Source: Deltaproteobacteria bacterium
Lineage (GTDB): Bacteria > Myxococcota_A > UBA9160 > UBA4427
NCBI GenBank assembly: GCA_019310385.1
Contig: JAFDEK010000035.1
Location: 1 to 46,666 of the forward strand
Direction: 5' to 3'
DNA: 46,666 nucleotides
Shown: one piece after another, positions 23,737 through 32,316 of the stretch
Numbering within the stretch: the first letter of the stretch is position 1
How the letters are laid out: each line of letters begins with the position of its first letter
Translations under genes and position numbers: made by a program
Notes under the pieces: generated by a model
The model's input: the letters and a program-made list of their open reading frames with translations, nothing else
Databases searched by the model: none
Told to the model about the DNA's origin: nothing

Positions 23737-25452
23737 TCAGGCGGCGCCCCGCTTGCTGTAGAACTTCTCGCTGGGCGCCTGCCACTGCTTCACGCTCGCG
23801 ATGGCCTCGGCGCAGATGTCGAACACCGCCTGCGTGGGGCCGATGGGCTCCTCGCACACGAGCCTGGGCAAGACGTCGTGCTCGGCCGTGAAGCCCGCGC
23901 GGCGGTTGAACTCCCACTCGTCGCAGAGGGCCTGCCAGCCATAGCGGGCGATGTCGTCCCGGCTGACCTCGCACCCGAAGAAGGCGCCGTAGAACTCGCG
24001 CACGTCGTCCATGGAGGGCTTCGCGAACATGCAGAAGCCCGAGGAGTCGATCACCGCCATGCGCATCTGCTCCTCCCGCGACTGCTGCGCGGTCGCGGCG
24101 TCGTCGAGGCCGTAGGCGCCGGGCATGCCGGCCGTGTGGTCGGCCCCCATGGCGCTGCTCGCGTAGGTGACGCCGGCGCCTCGCAGGATGCGGGGATCCC
24201 AGGCGGGAAGGGACTGGCCCTTGGCGACGGGGACCCGCCCGTGGCCCACCAGGGCCGCGACGGCCGCCGCGCCATTGCCAATGGCGCGTCCCAGCTCGCT
24301 GGCCTTGCGCAGCTCCTCGAAGAGATCCTGCACGCCCTCGAAGTCGCCGAACTGCATGCGGCCCGCGTCCATGAGCACGCCAATGGCTGCGCCGGTCTCG
24401 ATGGTGTCGAGGCCCGCGTCGTCGCACAGGCGGTCGAGCTCGGCCACCTGCTCCCAGCTCTTCATGTCGATGTTGGAGCCGAGCAGGGTGAGGGTCTCGA
24501 ACTCGAGGCCCGAGGTCTTGTACTCGCCCGCGCTGTCGTGGACCACGTTGGAGCAGCGCACGATGCAGCCGGTGAGGCAGTTGTGCATGCCGCCGCCGCG
24601 TTCTTCGAAGCTGTCGATGATGCGCGCACCGTCGAGCTCGGCCGCGTGAGGCGATTGGCCTTCGCTGAAGTTCTTGTGGGGAAAGGTGTGCATGCCGTTG
24701 GCGGCGGGGACGATGGTGCTGGTGCCGGTCGCGAAGGGCTTGTCGCTCTCCATGTAGTGCTTGGAGAAGCGCTTCACCGCGGCGCCGAAGGGCTTGGGGT
24801 CGGCCGGCGTTCGTGCACGGCTGCGTCCCGGGTCGATGGCGACGAACTTCAGGCCCTTTGCGCCCATCACGGCGCCGAGCCCGCCCCGGGCTGCGTGGCG
24901 TGCCGGGTAGCGATTGTCCTGATCCGTCGTCGCCACCGAGGCTCCGCTGAGACGCTGCTCGCCGGCCGGGCCGCAGCTGATGAAGGAGGCGCTCTCGGGG
25001 TAGTGCTCGGCGAGCTTCGCGCAGGCGGGGTAGTTGCCGAGGCCCGCGAGGTCGCCGCGCTCGACGACCCGCGCCCCCGGCGTGTCGACCTCGATGCCGT
25101 AGCGCTTCGCGGGATCCGCGGGCTGGCCTGTCACGATGAGGGCCCGGTATCCGAGCTTGGCGAGGTGCTGCCCCGGATTGCCGCCGGAGTTCGCCTCCTT
25201 GATGCCGCCGGTGAGCGGGCTCTTGGCGCCCACGGAGATGCGCCCCGAGGTGGGCGCCGCCGTACCGGCCAGGGCTCCGGGCGCGAAGACGAGAACGTTT
25301 TCGGGGCCGAGGGGGTCGCAGGCCGGATCGCACTCTTCGAGCAGGATGCGGGCCGACAGGGCCCGCCCTCCCAGCAACTGCCAGTCCTCGGGAAGGTCGA
25401 CCACCTGAACGCTCTGGTCGCTCATGTCGACGCGGATCAGCTTCTCGCTCAT
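23737..25452 (-). CDS. Aldehyde:ferredoxin oxidoreductase family (tungsten/molybdenum pterin enzyme)
   Basis: 571 residues from the ATG at 25452, with GGAG nine bases upstream. The N-terminal domain (LLGGRALSARILLEE, ISVGAKSPLTGGIKEANSGG) is typical of the AOR pterin-binding fold. CLTGCIVRC and DSSGFCMF supply the four Cys of the [4Fe-4S] cluster. DTIETGAAIGVLMDAGRMQ and ARGGLGAVMGAKGLK are family signatures. Members oxidise aldehydes to acids with ferredoxin, using a tungsto- or molybdo-bis-pterin. Some act as benzoyl-CoA reductase-type or unknown oxidoreductases. No ferredoxin gene is adjacent. The end of this gene is duplicated at 21166-21237, which suggests it once abutted the TetR-molybdoenzyme operon. 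Confidence 0.88.
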   Translation of the reverse strand: MSEKLIRVDMSDQSVQVVDLPEDWQLLGGRALSARILLEECDPACDPLGPENVLVFAPGALAGTAAPTSGRISVGAKSPLTGGIKEANSGGNPGQHLAKLGYRALIVTGQPADPAKRYGIEVDTPGARVVERGDLAGLGNYPACAKLAEHYPESASFISCGPAGEQRLSGASVATTDQDNRYPARHAARGGLGAVMGAKGLKFVAIDPGRSRARTPADPKPFGAAVKRFSKHYMESDKPFATGTSTIVPAANGMHTFPHKNFSEGQSPHAAELDGARIIDSFEERGGGMHNCLTGCIVRCSNVVHDSAGEYKTSGLEFETLTLLGSNIDMKSWEQVAELDRLCDDAGLDTIETGAAIGVLMDAGRMQFGDFEGVQDLFEELRKASELGRAIGNGAAAVAALVGHGRVPVAKGQSLPAWDPRILRGAGVTYASSAMGADHTAGMPGAYGLDDAATAQQSREEQMRMAVIDSSGFCMFAKPSMDDVREFYGAFFGCEVSRDDIARYGWQALCDEWEFNRRAGFTAEHDVLPRLVCEEPIGPTQAVFDICAEAIASVKQWQAPSEKFYSKRGAA

Positions 25453-25592
25453 GTTTCGATGCTCCGATGCCGGGGGCCATGCCGCGCTCTTGCGCCGATT
25501 CTCGGGCGAATCACACCTTAGCAGGCTGCTGCGCCTCGGACGGGGAGGCTTGTTACAGTTGCGCGAGCAGTTTGATCACGCCGGAGCCCTAG

Positions 25593-27065
25593 ATGTTCGA
25601 GACCGCTGAGACCGGAGCCAGCATCGGCAAGGAAGAGTACGAGCGCCGCATTCCCGAGCTGCGCGTCGAGCTCGTGAACGCCCAGTACGATCTGCGCGAG
25701 GCGGACTTTCCGGTGATCGTCGTCGTGTGCGGCGACGACTGGCTCGGCGTGCACGAGATCCTGACGGCCGTCGGCGAGATCATGGACGGCCGCTTCGTGG
25801 CCCTCCATGCCATGGGCGAGGCCAGCGACGAGGAGGGCGAGCGGCCGGAATTCTGGCGCTACTGGAGGCGGCTACCGGGCGCCGGCGAGATGGCGGTCTT
25901 CGCCGATGAATGGTCGGCGGACGCGCTGGTCCGCTATCTCCGGGAGCGTGTCGATCGCGAGGGCTACGAGCGCCAGCTGCGGCGCATCGCACGCTTCGAG
26001 GCCGATCTCGCCCAGGGCGGAGCCCTGGTCCTCAAGTTCTGGATCCACGTGCCCAAGAAGGCGCTGAAGAAACGCATCAAGAAGGCCAAGAAGAACCGCC
26101 GGATGGCGTGGCGCATCGGCGCGGAATCCCAGGAGCTCTACGACGGCTACACACAGGTGATGGAGGCGGCCCGGCGCCTGGTGGAGGTCACCGACGAGGC
26201 CGAGAGCCCGTGGCACCTCGTCGAAGGCAGCGACCGCCGCACCCTGCGGCTCAGCGTCTTCGAGACCCTCTTCGCCGCCCTGCGCGCGCGCCTGGATCGG
26301 GCGCCACCCGAGCCGCCGCCTCCGGCCGCTGCTCCGAGCCAGGAGCCGGGAAACAGCTCCATTCTTCACACCGTCGACCTGGGCGCCCGGCTGGAGCGCG
26401 AGGAGTACAAGAAGCGCCTCGCCGCGGGACAGACGCGGCTCTTCGAGCTCGGTGAGAAGGCTCAGAAGAAGGGCGTCACGACGGCGCTGGTCTTCGAGGG
26501 CTGGGACGCTGCCGGCAAGGGGGGCGTGATCCGCCGCATTACGCGCGCCACGGACGTGCGTCGCACCCGGGTGGTGGCGGTCGGCGCACCGTCTCCCGAA
26601 GAGGCGGCGCACCACTACCTGTGGCGCTTCTGGCGGCAGCTACCGCGCAAGGGGCATATGGTGATCTTCGATCGCAGCTGGTACGGCCGGGTGCTGGTCG
26701 AGCGGGTCGAGGGCTATGCGGGTGAGGCCGAGTGGCGCCGCGCCTACCGTGAGATCAACGACTTCGAGGAGCAGCTCACCGAGGCCGGGATGGTGGTGCA
26801 GAAATTCTGGCTCCACATCGACCCCGCCGAGCAGCTGGCCCGCTTCCGAGCCCGGGAGCAGACCTCCTACAAGAAGTACAAGATCACCGAGGACGACTAT
26901 CGCAACCGCGGCAAGTGGGCCGGATATGAGCAGGCGGTGGAGGAGATGGTCGCGCGCACCAGCACGAGCCACGCGCCCTGGCACCTGATCCCCGCCAACC
27001 ACAAGCCCTACGCCCGGGTGCAGGTCATCGAGACCATCTGCGCGGCCCTCGAAGACAGGCTCTGA
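25593..27065 (+). CDS. pap: Polyphosphate:AMP phosphotransferase, two-domain PPK2
   Basis: 490 residues. Two tandem PPK2 domains (about 12-230 and 255-490). The first has lost the Walker A loop (CGDDWLGVHE in its place) and the Walker B Arg (FADEWSADAL). The second keeps FEGWDAAGKGGVIRR and FDRSWYGRVLVERVEG. This half-dead arrangement is typical of class II PPK2 (PAP), which makes ADP from AMP using polyphosphate. The start has GGAG six bases upstream. It is convergent with the SixA-Ppx gene, 12 bases between stops, and opens a block of polyphosphate genes. Confidence 0.92.
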   Translation: MFETAETGASIGKEEYERRIPELRVELVNAQYDLREADFPVIVVVCGDDWLGVHEILTAVGEIMDGRFVALHAMGEASDEEGERPEFWRYWRRLPGAGEMAVFADEWSADALVRYLRERVDREGYERQLRRIARFEADLAQGGALVLKFWIHVPKKALKKRIKKAKKNRRMAWRIGAESQELYDGYTQVMEAARRLVEVTDEAESPWHLVEGSDRRTLRLSVFETLFAALRARLDRAPPEPPPPAAAPSQEPGNSSILHTVDLGARLEREEYKKRLAAGQTRLFELGEKAQKKGVTTALVFEGWDAAGKGGVIRRITRATDVRRTRVVAVGAPSPEEAAHHYLWRFWRQLPRKGHMVIFDRSWYGRVLVERVEGYAGEAEWRRAYREINDFEEQLTEAGMVVQKFWLHIDPAEQLARFRAREQTSYKKYKITEDDYRNRGKWAGYEQAVEEMVARTSTSHAPWHLIPANHKPYARVQVIETICAALEDRL

Positions 27066-27077
27066 CTGGGAGGAAGA

Positions 27078-28676
27078 CTAGGCGACGCCGTGTGGGGGCG
27101 TCTTGGCGATGAGGTCGAGGAGCACGCCCTCGCGCAGGCCCCAGTCGCAGAAGGTGAAGTGTTCGAGGCCGAGGACCTCGGCCACGGTGACCAGGACCAG
27201 GGCTCCGGTTGCGAGGAGGTCGGATCGGCGCCGGCGGATACCCGGCATGGCGAGCCGATCCTGGTGGGAAGTGGCCACCAGGCGCGTCGCCATCCTGCTC
27301 AGCTCAGCGAGATGAATCTCGCTGGGCAGGGCCTTGCTCGCCGAGTCTGCGCCGCCTTCGGCGGCCACGAGGCGCGCGATGGCCCGAGGCGTGCCGCCGG
27401 CGACGACCATGCGCTCGGGAAGCCGACGCAGCAGCTCGCTGCGTTGGGGAGCGAGGGCCTCCTCCACGCGAGTGCGGATGCGGCGTGCGTCGCGGGGCCG
27501 CATGGGGTCCGAGCTCACGAGCTCGTGCTGAAGCCTCACCGCGCCGAGGGGCAGGGTGCATGCGCTCTCGATCCCGCGGCCGCTGCCCACGGCGAGCTCG
27601 AGGCTTCCCCCGCCCAGGTCGAGACCCAGCACCGGCTGGCGGCCCAGCGCCAGACGCTGTTGAAAGGCGCCGAACATGAGTCGTGCCTCGGCCTCGCCCT
27701 CGAGGATCCGCACCGGCTGATCCACCGCCTTGGCGATCTTCTCGGCCAGCTTCCGGCCGTTGCGGGCCTCGCGCAGGGCAGCGGTGGCCACCGGCAGGAA
27801 GTGCTCGACCTTCTCCGGGATTGCGATGCGGTGTAGCTCTCGTGCGACCTCGACCGCCCGGTTCCCGACCTCGGAGGGGATCTTGCCCTGGCTGGCGATC
27901 ACCGCACCCAGGCGCAGCATCACCTTCTCGCGCACCACGGGTTGGATGACACCGTTTCGATTCACGTCGGCGATGAGCAGCGTGAAGGAGGTGCTCCCCA
28001 TGTCGAGCACCGCGGCGCGCACGCTGCGCGGGCGGGCCACTTCGCGCCGCAAAGGAGAGCTCTTGCTGCGGCCCTTCTCGGACGGAGATGGCTCGAAGTA
28101 GGATGCGCGCTGGGGGGCGAGGCTCCCGCTGCCCTCGAGGGTCCAGACGGCGCCTTTGCGACAGAGGGGGCCGGCCTCTTCGGTCTCATCGCTGAGCTCC
28201 AGCAGCTCGAGAAAGCCCGCGATGAGCGCGGAGTGGGTGCAGAGCGCAGCCGGTGTAGCGCCCAGCTCGGAAACCAGCTCGCTGAGCCCCGGCAAGGCCT
28301 CTCCGTCTCCCAGCCGGTCGTCCACCTCCACCGGCAGGCCCAGGGCCAGAGCCAGGGGTTCGAGAGTCTGCTGACAGCGCAGGGCGGGGCTGGCGAGGAG
28401 CCGCTCGGGCGGGTCGCCCAGCAAATGCTCGGCGAGGGCGTCCGCCTGGGCGCGGCCAGTGTCGTTGAGCGGCCGTAGCTCCTGATACTCCTCGGAGTCG
28501 AAGAAGTGCGACGGCTCCGATTGGCGGTCGGCGGCGTCTCGCGACGCAGCTCGAGCAAGCTCGTCGGCGGCAGGCTCGAGAACACCCCCGCTGGTCGCGC
28601 GGAGGTCGTCCTCGCCGGATCGCCGCCAGTCGGCTCGCGGTATCGCCCGCGCGTGGCGGACGAGATGCACCTTCAT
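27078..28676 (-). CDS. SixA-type phosphatase fused to Ppx/GppA exopolyphosphatase
   Basis: 532 residues from the ATG at 28676. The open frame extends 87 codons more, but that part overlaps the divergent gene. Residues 1-160 are a histidine phosphatase of the SixA type (MKVHLVRHARAI, LASPALRCQQTLEP, LCTHSALIAGFLELL; RH and the second His present). Residues about 220-520 are a Ppx/GppA domain of the ASKHA fold: AVLDMGSTSFTLLIADV, VATAALREARNG, LGLDLGGGSLELAVG and VVAGGTPRAIARL. The Ppx half removes terminal phosphate from polyphosphate or pppGpp. The role of the SixA half is unknown, perhaps signalling control. It is convergent with PAP and divergent from the CHAD gene. Confidence 0.88.
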   Translation of the reverse strand: MKVHLVRHARAIPRADWRRSGEDDLRATSGGVLEPAADELARAASRDAADRQSEPSHFFDSEEYQELRPLNDTGRAQADALAEHLLGDPPERLLASPALRCQQTLEPLALALGLPVEVDDRLGDGEALPGLSELVSELGATPAALCTHSALIAGFLELLELSDETEEAGPLCRKGAVWTLEGSGSLAPQRASYFEPSPSEKGRSKSSPLRREVARPRSVRAAVLDMGSTSFTLLIADVNRNGVIQPVVREKVMLRLGAVIASQGKIPSEVGNRAVEVARELHRIAIPEKVEHFLPVATAALREARNGRKLAEKIAKAVDQPVRILEGEAEARLMFGAFQQRLALGRQPVLGLDLGGGSLELAVGSGRGIESACTLPLGAVRLQHELVSSDPMRPRDARRIRTRVEEALAPQRSELLRRLPERMVVAGGTPRAIARLVAAEGGADSASKALPSEIHLAELSRMATRLVATSHQDRLAMPGIRRRRSDLLATGALVLVTVAEVLGLEHFTFCDWGLREGVLLDLIAKTPPHGVA

Positions 28677-28794
28677 GCTGCTTGCCCCCACCGGAGTAGA
28701 CGCCTCGGGGGGGAAGGCGCTGCGGACCATCGAGAGAGTACCATACTGGTGTCGGGTCGTATCGGTAGGACGCGCCCCCCTCTTCGGGAGTTCC

Positions 28795-30492
28795 GTGAAG
28801 AATTCGTGGCTCGGGTTACAGGAGCGTGGCGAGGTGGTCTTCTGCCTGGGGCCGGGCGCTGCCCAGCGCACGCTCGTCGCCCACCTGCGCAAGGCCTTCA
28901 CCCTCTCCCCGCTGCCGCGCAGCGCGGTCCATTTCACCTGCTACGACACCTTTGACTGGCGGCTCCACGCAGCCGGGCTGCGGCTCTCGAGTCACGAGGA
29001 CGACGGCGCCACGTTTCTGGCGCTGCGGCCGATCGCGGGCGGGGAAGGAGCGGGCGGGGGGAAGAAGCTCCTCGCCGTCGACAAGATCCCCTCCTTCGCT
29101 TCGGACCTGAGCCAGGGCCCGCTGCGACGCAGGCTCGAGTCGGTGACGGAGGTGCGGCGGCTCTTGCCCCAGGCCCGGGTGGAGCTTTCGACGATTGGCT
29201 ATGCCGTGCTGGACGAGCGCGAGAAGACAGTGGTTCGCATCTTCTTCGAGAAGGCGCGAGCTCGCGATCCCCAGGACGCCTGGAACAGCGTGGACCTCGC
29301 GGTCGCCCTGCGTGTGGTGCCCGTCGCAGGGTACGGCAAGGCGCAGGCCCGCCTGCTCGCCCACCTCGAGGGCTGCCGCGGCCTCGGCCACGGCGACCCG
29401 GACCTTGCCATGCGAGCTCTGGTGGGTCTCGACCGCGAGCCCGGCAAGCGCCGCAGCGGTCTCGAGGGCGTGCTCGATCCCGCGGCTCCCGTCGGCCAGG
29501 CCTTTCTCGTCTTGCAGCGTGGCCTCGTCGGTGTCGTGGGGGCCAACGAGCCCGGAATCCGGGCCGACCTCGACGTCGAGCATCTGCACGACTTGCGGGT
29601 GGCGGTGCGGCGTAGCCGGGTGCTCCACCGCATCTTCAGGGAGGAGATGGCGGGTACGGAGTTCGAGGCCCTGATTGTCGGATTCAAGTGGCTCGGCCGG
29701 GTGACCGGACCCACCCGCGACCTCGACGTGCACCTCATCGAGCTACTCGAGCAGCAGGAGGCCGTTTCCGAGGAGGCCGAGGCGCTGCTGCCCCTGGCCG
29801 CGCTCCTGCGGGAGCGGCGCCAGCAGGCGTGGTCGAGGTTGGTGGACGAGCTGGACTCGTCCAACTACGCCGAGCTCGAGGTACTGGCGGCGGCACTGCT
29901 GGACCTGCCGGAGAGCGATGCGGCCGCCCGCATGTCCAGGGCCGGTCCGCCCCTCGGCCCATGGGCCTCCCTGCGCGTCGCAAAGGCCCATCGTCGCCTC
30001 GTGAAGCACGGGCGCAGCATCGACCGGGGCTCGCCGGACGAGCGACTCCACGAGCTGCGCATCGATGCCAAGAGGCTGCGCTACTTGATGGAGTTCTTTC
30101 GCAGCCTGTATCCGGCGGACGAGATCGGATCCCTCGTCAAGGCGCTCAAGCGGCTGCAGGAAAACCTCGGCGAGTTCAACGACGCCTGTGTGCAATCGGA
30201 GCTGTTGCGCGGGCTCGCCCGCGATCTCGACGCGCGCGGCTGTGCCAGTGCCGACGCCCTCGTGGCCATCGGCCGCCTGGTGGAGCGCGCGGAGGCGCGC
30301 AAGGCGGACGAGCGGGCCGCCTTCGAGGCGCGCTTCATGCGCTTCGAGGCGCGCGAGACCCACGCGCGCTTCCGGCGCCTCTTCGGGCGTGGCAAGACGG
30401 GCGGGGGCAGAGACCAGAAGAGTGGAGCGGGCCGCAAGCCAGAGGGTGACGAAGCGGAAAGCGGCGGCGACAATGACGCTTCCGGAGCTTGA
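28795..30492 (+). CDS. CHAD-domain protein with degenerate CYTH-like N-terminus
   Basis: 565 residues from the GTG at 28795 (GGGAG four bases upstream). An ATG at 28675 would extend it but overlaps the start codon of the divergent gene. Residues about 15-220 resemble a CYTH tunnel domain (FTCYDTFDWRLHAAGLRL, VELSTIGYAVLDEREKTVVR) but lack the ExExK motif, so it is probably not catalytic. Residues about 300-510 are the CHAD helical bundle with its conserved His/Arg-rich helices (VEHLHDLRVAVRRSRVLHR and LHELRIDAKRLRYLMEFFR). CHAD binds polyphosphate and localises to its granules in other bacteria. The tail is disordered and charged. A ParA-type gene follows 53 bases later. Confidence 0.88.
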   Translation: MKNSWLGLQERGEVVFCLGPGAAQRTLVAHLRKAFTLSPLPRSAVHFTCYDTFDWRLHAAGLRLSSHEDDGATFLALRPIAGGEGAGGGKKLLAVDKIPSFASDLSQGPLRRRLESVTEVRRLLPQARVELSTIGYAVLDEREKTVVRIFFEKARARDPQDAWNSVDLAVALRVVPVAGYGKAQARLLAHLEGCRGLGHGDPDLAMRALVGLDREPGKRRSGLEGVLDPAAPVGQAFLVLQRGLVGVVGANEPGIRADLDVEHLHDLRVAVRRSRVLHRIFREEMAGTEFEALIVGFKWLGRVTGPTRDLDVHLIELLEQQEAVSEEAEALLPLAALLRERRQQAWSRLVDELDSSNYAELEVLAAALLDLPESDAAARMSRAGPPLGPWASLRVAKAHRRLVKHGRSIDRGSPDERLHELRIDAKRLRYLMEFFRSLYPADEIGSLVKALKRLQENLGEFNDACVQSELLRGLARDLDARGCASADALVAIGRLVERAEARKADERAAFEARFMRFEARETHARFRRLFGRGKTGGGRDQKSGAGRKPEGDEAESGGDNDASGA

Positions 30493-30545
30493 AGCCGAGG
30501 CGCTTCGAGGATCTTCGCAGGGTCGGCACTGGAGGGAGCAGAGCA

Positions 30546-31292
30546 GTGAGGGTATTCGCGGTCTACAGCATCAAGGGTGGAGTGGGAAAGACGGCGAGCG
30601 CGGTGAACGTGGCGGATCTTGCCGCGCGCTCGGGGCTGCGGACCCTGCTCTGGGACCTCGATCCCCAGGGCGCCGCCAGCTTCTATCTGCGGGTGAAGCC
30701 CAAAGTGAAGGGCGGGGCGGAGAAGCTGCTGCGGGGTAAGCGCAGCATCCGTCACTGGCTGCGGGCCAGCGATTTCGACGGCTTGCACCTGCTCCCGGCC
30801 GATTTCTCCTACCGCAACATGGACCTGGTTCTGGACGCGCAGAAGAAGCCGCGCAAGCGACTCTCGCGCCTGCTCGCGCCTTTGGCCAAACGCTACGACG
30901 CAGTCTTCCTCGATTGTCCGCCGAGCGTCTCGCTGCTGTCCGAGAGCGTCTTTCAGGCCGCCGACGCGGTTCTCTCCCCCACGATCCCGACGCCGCTCTC
31001 GCTGCGCTCCTACGACCAGCTCGTCCGTCACCTGGACGAGCTGGTGGGCAAGCCGCCGCGCCTGCTTCCCTTCCTCGCCCAGGTGGATCGTCGAAAGAAG
31101 ATCCACTGCGACATCATGGACCAGATTCCGAGCTCTCATCCCGAGTTCCTCAAGAGCTGGATTCCGAGTGCCAGCGTGGTCGAACAGATGGGCACCCACC
31201 GCGCTCCCCTGGGCGCCTTTGCGCCCCGCAGCCACGCGGGCCTCGCCTACGCGTCGCTCTGGGACGAAGTGCAGTCGGCCTTTCCCGAATGA
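30546..31292 (+). CDS. ParA/MinD-type ATPase
   Basis: 248 residues from a GTG at 30546 with GGAGGG nine bases upstream. A TTG at 30489 overlapping the CHAD stop would be an alternative start. The deviant Walker A is SIKGGVGKTASAVNVA with the signature Lys. Walker A' is LLWDLDPQGAASFYL and Walker B is DAVFLDCPPSVSLLSE. The protein is of the short ParA (type Ib or orphan McdA-like) form with no N-terminal helix-turn-helix. No ParB, MinC or McdB-like gene lies beside it. It lies between CHAD and CYTH genes, and its stop overlaps the CYTH start by four bases. A role in placing polyphosphate granules is inferred. Confidence 0.88.
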   Translation: MRVFAVYSIKGGVGKTASAVNVADLAARSGLRTLLWDLDPQGAASFYLRVKPKVKGGAEKLLRGKRSIRHWLRASDFDGLHLLPADFSYRNMDLVLDAQKKPRKRLSRLLAPLAKRYDAVFLDCPPSVSLLSESVFQAADAVLSPTIPTPLSLRSYDQLVRHLDELVGKPPRLLPFLAQVDRRKKIHCDIMDQIPSSHPEFLKSWIPSASVVEQMGTHRAPLGAFAPRSHAGLAYASLWDEVQSAFPE

Positions 31293-31987
31293 GCGGTGCA
31301 ACGGGGCAGGGCGGCGAGAGTCGGGAGCGCGAGCTCAAGCTCGGCGTGCCCGGTCGGGAGGTCTTCGAGGCCCTCATCGAGGCCGCGGGCGGTCGCCGGG
31401 AGCCGCCGGTACTGCAGGTGAACCACTTCTTCGATACGGCGGGGCGCGCGCTGCGCGAGCTGGAGATCGGCTTTCGGGTGCGCGAGGAGGGGGAGTCCTT
31501 CTTTGTCACCGTGAAGGGCCCGACTGCCGGAGGCGGCGGGGCGATGCTGGCCGACCGGGTCGAGCTCGAACGCGAGCTCGCGCCCGAGCCGGCCCGAGTG
31601 GTGCTGGCCGGCGAAGGGTCGCCGTTGGAGCTGCTCGAGGAGCTCGAAGCCGGAGATCCCGAGGCGAGCCGTCTGCTGGCGGCCGTGCGGAAGACCTGCA
31701 CCGGGGTTCCGCTGGCCGAGATCGGCGCCTTCGAGAACGAACGGACCCGGGTGCGCACCGTCCTCGCGGCAGCGGACGTGGTGCTCGAGTTCGACCGGAC
31801 GTGCTTCGAGGCGGACGAGCTGCGTTACGAGGTCGAGCTCGAGCTCGGACCCGGCCAGTCGGCCGGCGAGCTGGGCAGGGCGCTGGAAGCGCTCTTCGCC
31901 GAAGTCGGCGCAGGCCCGGTGCCGACCACGGGCAAGCTGACGCGCTTCCTCGAGCTTCTCGACGGCCGCGTCGCGCCCGCCGGCTGA
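31289..31987 (+). CDS. CYTH-domain triphosphatase
   Basis: 232 residues; the ATG overlaps the ParA stop (ATGA). The N-terminal ERELKL is the ExExK signature of the triphosphate tunnel family. VNHFFDTAGRALRELEIGFRV, FFVTVKGP, LEFDRTCFEADELRYEVELEL and TTGKLTRFLELL supply further charged strands of the tunnel. Bacterial members act as inorganic tripolyphosphatases or on other triphosphates, which matches the polyphosphate neighbours. This copy is intact at the active motif, unlike the half in the CHAD protein. Confidence 0.85.
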   Translation: MSGATGQGGESRERELKLGVPGREVFEALIEAAGGRREPPVLQVNHFFDTAGRALRELEIGFRVREEGESFFVTVKGPTAGGGGAMLADRVELERELAPEPARVVLAGEGSPLELLEELEAGDPEASRLLAAVRKTCTGVPLAEIGAFENERTRVRTVLAAADVVLEFDRTCFEADELRYEVELELGPGQSAGELGRALEALFAEVGAGPVPTTGKLTRFLELLDGRVAPAG

Positions 31988-32316
31988 GGCGCCAAATCCG
32001 ATTCGCCGAGAACCCGATTTCGCGATACCTTCGTGCTCGGGGTGAGAGGCCGAAAGGCACGGGTCCGTGTCCCCCTCCTCATGATCGTGGACGATGATCG
32101 TGGAGACGGGAGTCGCTCTCCATCGGGGAGCGTGGTTGGCCGGCAGGAGCTGCCCGCCTCCGGAGTCGCTTCGTCCAAAGCACTGGTGGCGCCCTCGTCG
32201 ATCTCGGATCCGATCCGCCGGCACTGGATCGGGCCCCGGGTCGAAGCCCGACGCCTCAGGGGTGACCCCAAAAATCCCGATGTTCCCGGCGAGACGGACC
32301 GGCGAAGGAGAACCTG
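31988..32316. other. Gene-free stretch upstream of ppk2
   Basis: About 330 bases with no convincing gene. A direct repeat ATGATCGTGGA occurs twice close together (near 32081 and 32093). GGGGTGACCCC (near 32259) is a short hairpin. Promoter of the PPK2 gene at 32317 is expected here but no boxes stand out. Confidence 0.45.

Noticed and set aside
28675-28794. ATG at 28675 as start of the CHAD gene
   Set aside because: It overlaps the start codon of the divergent SixA-Ppx gene; the GTG at 28795 has a ribosome site and begins the recognisable domain.
30489-30545. TTG start for the ParA gene overlapping the CHAD stop
   Set aside because: The extra 19 residues do not belong to the family, and GGAGGG marks the GTG at 30546.
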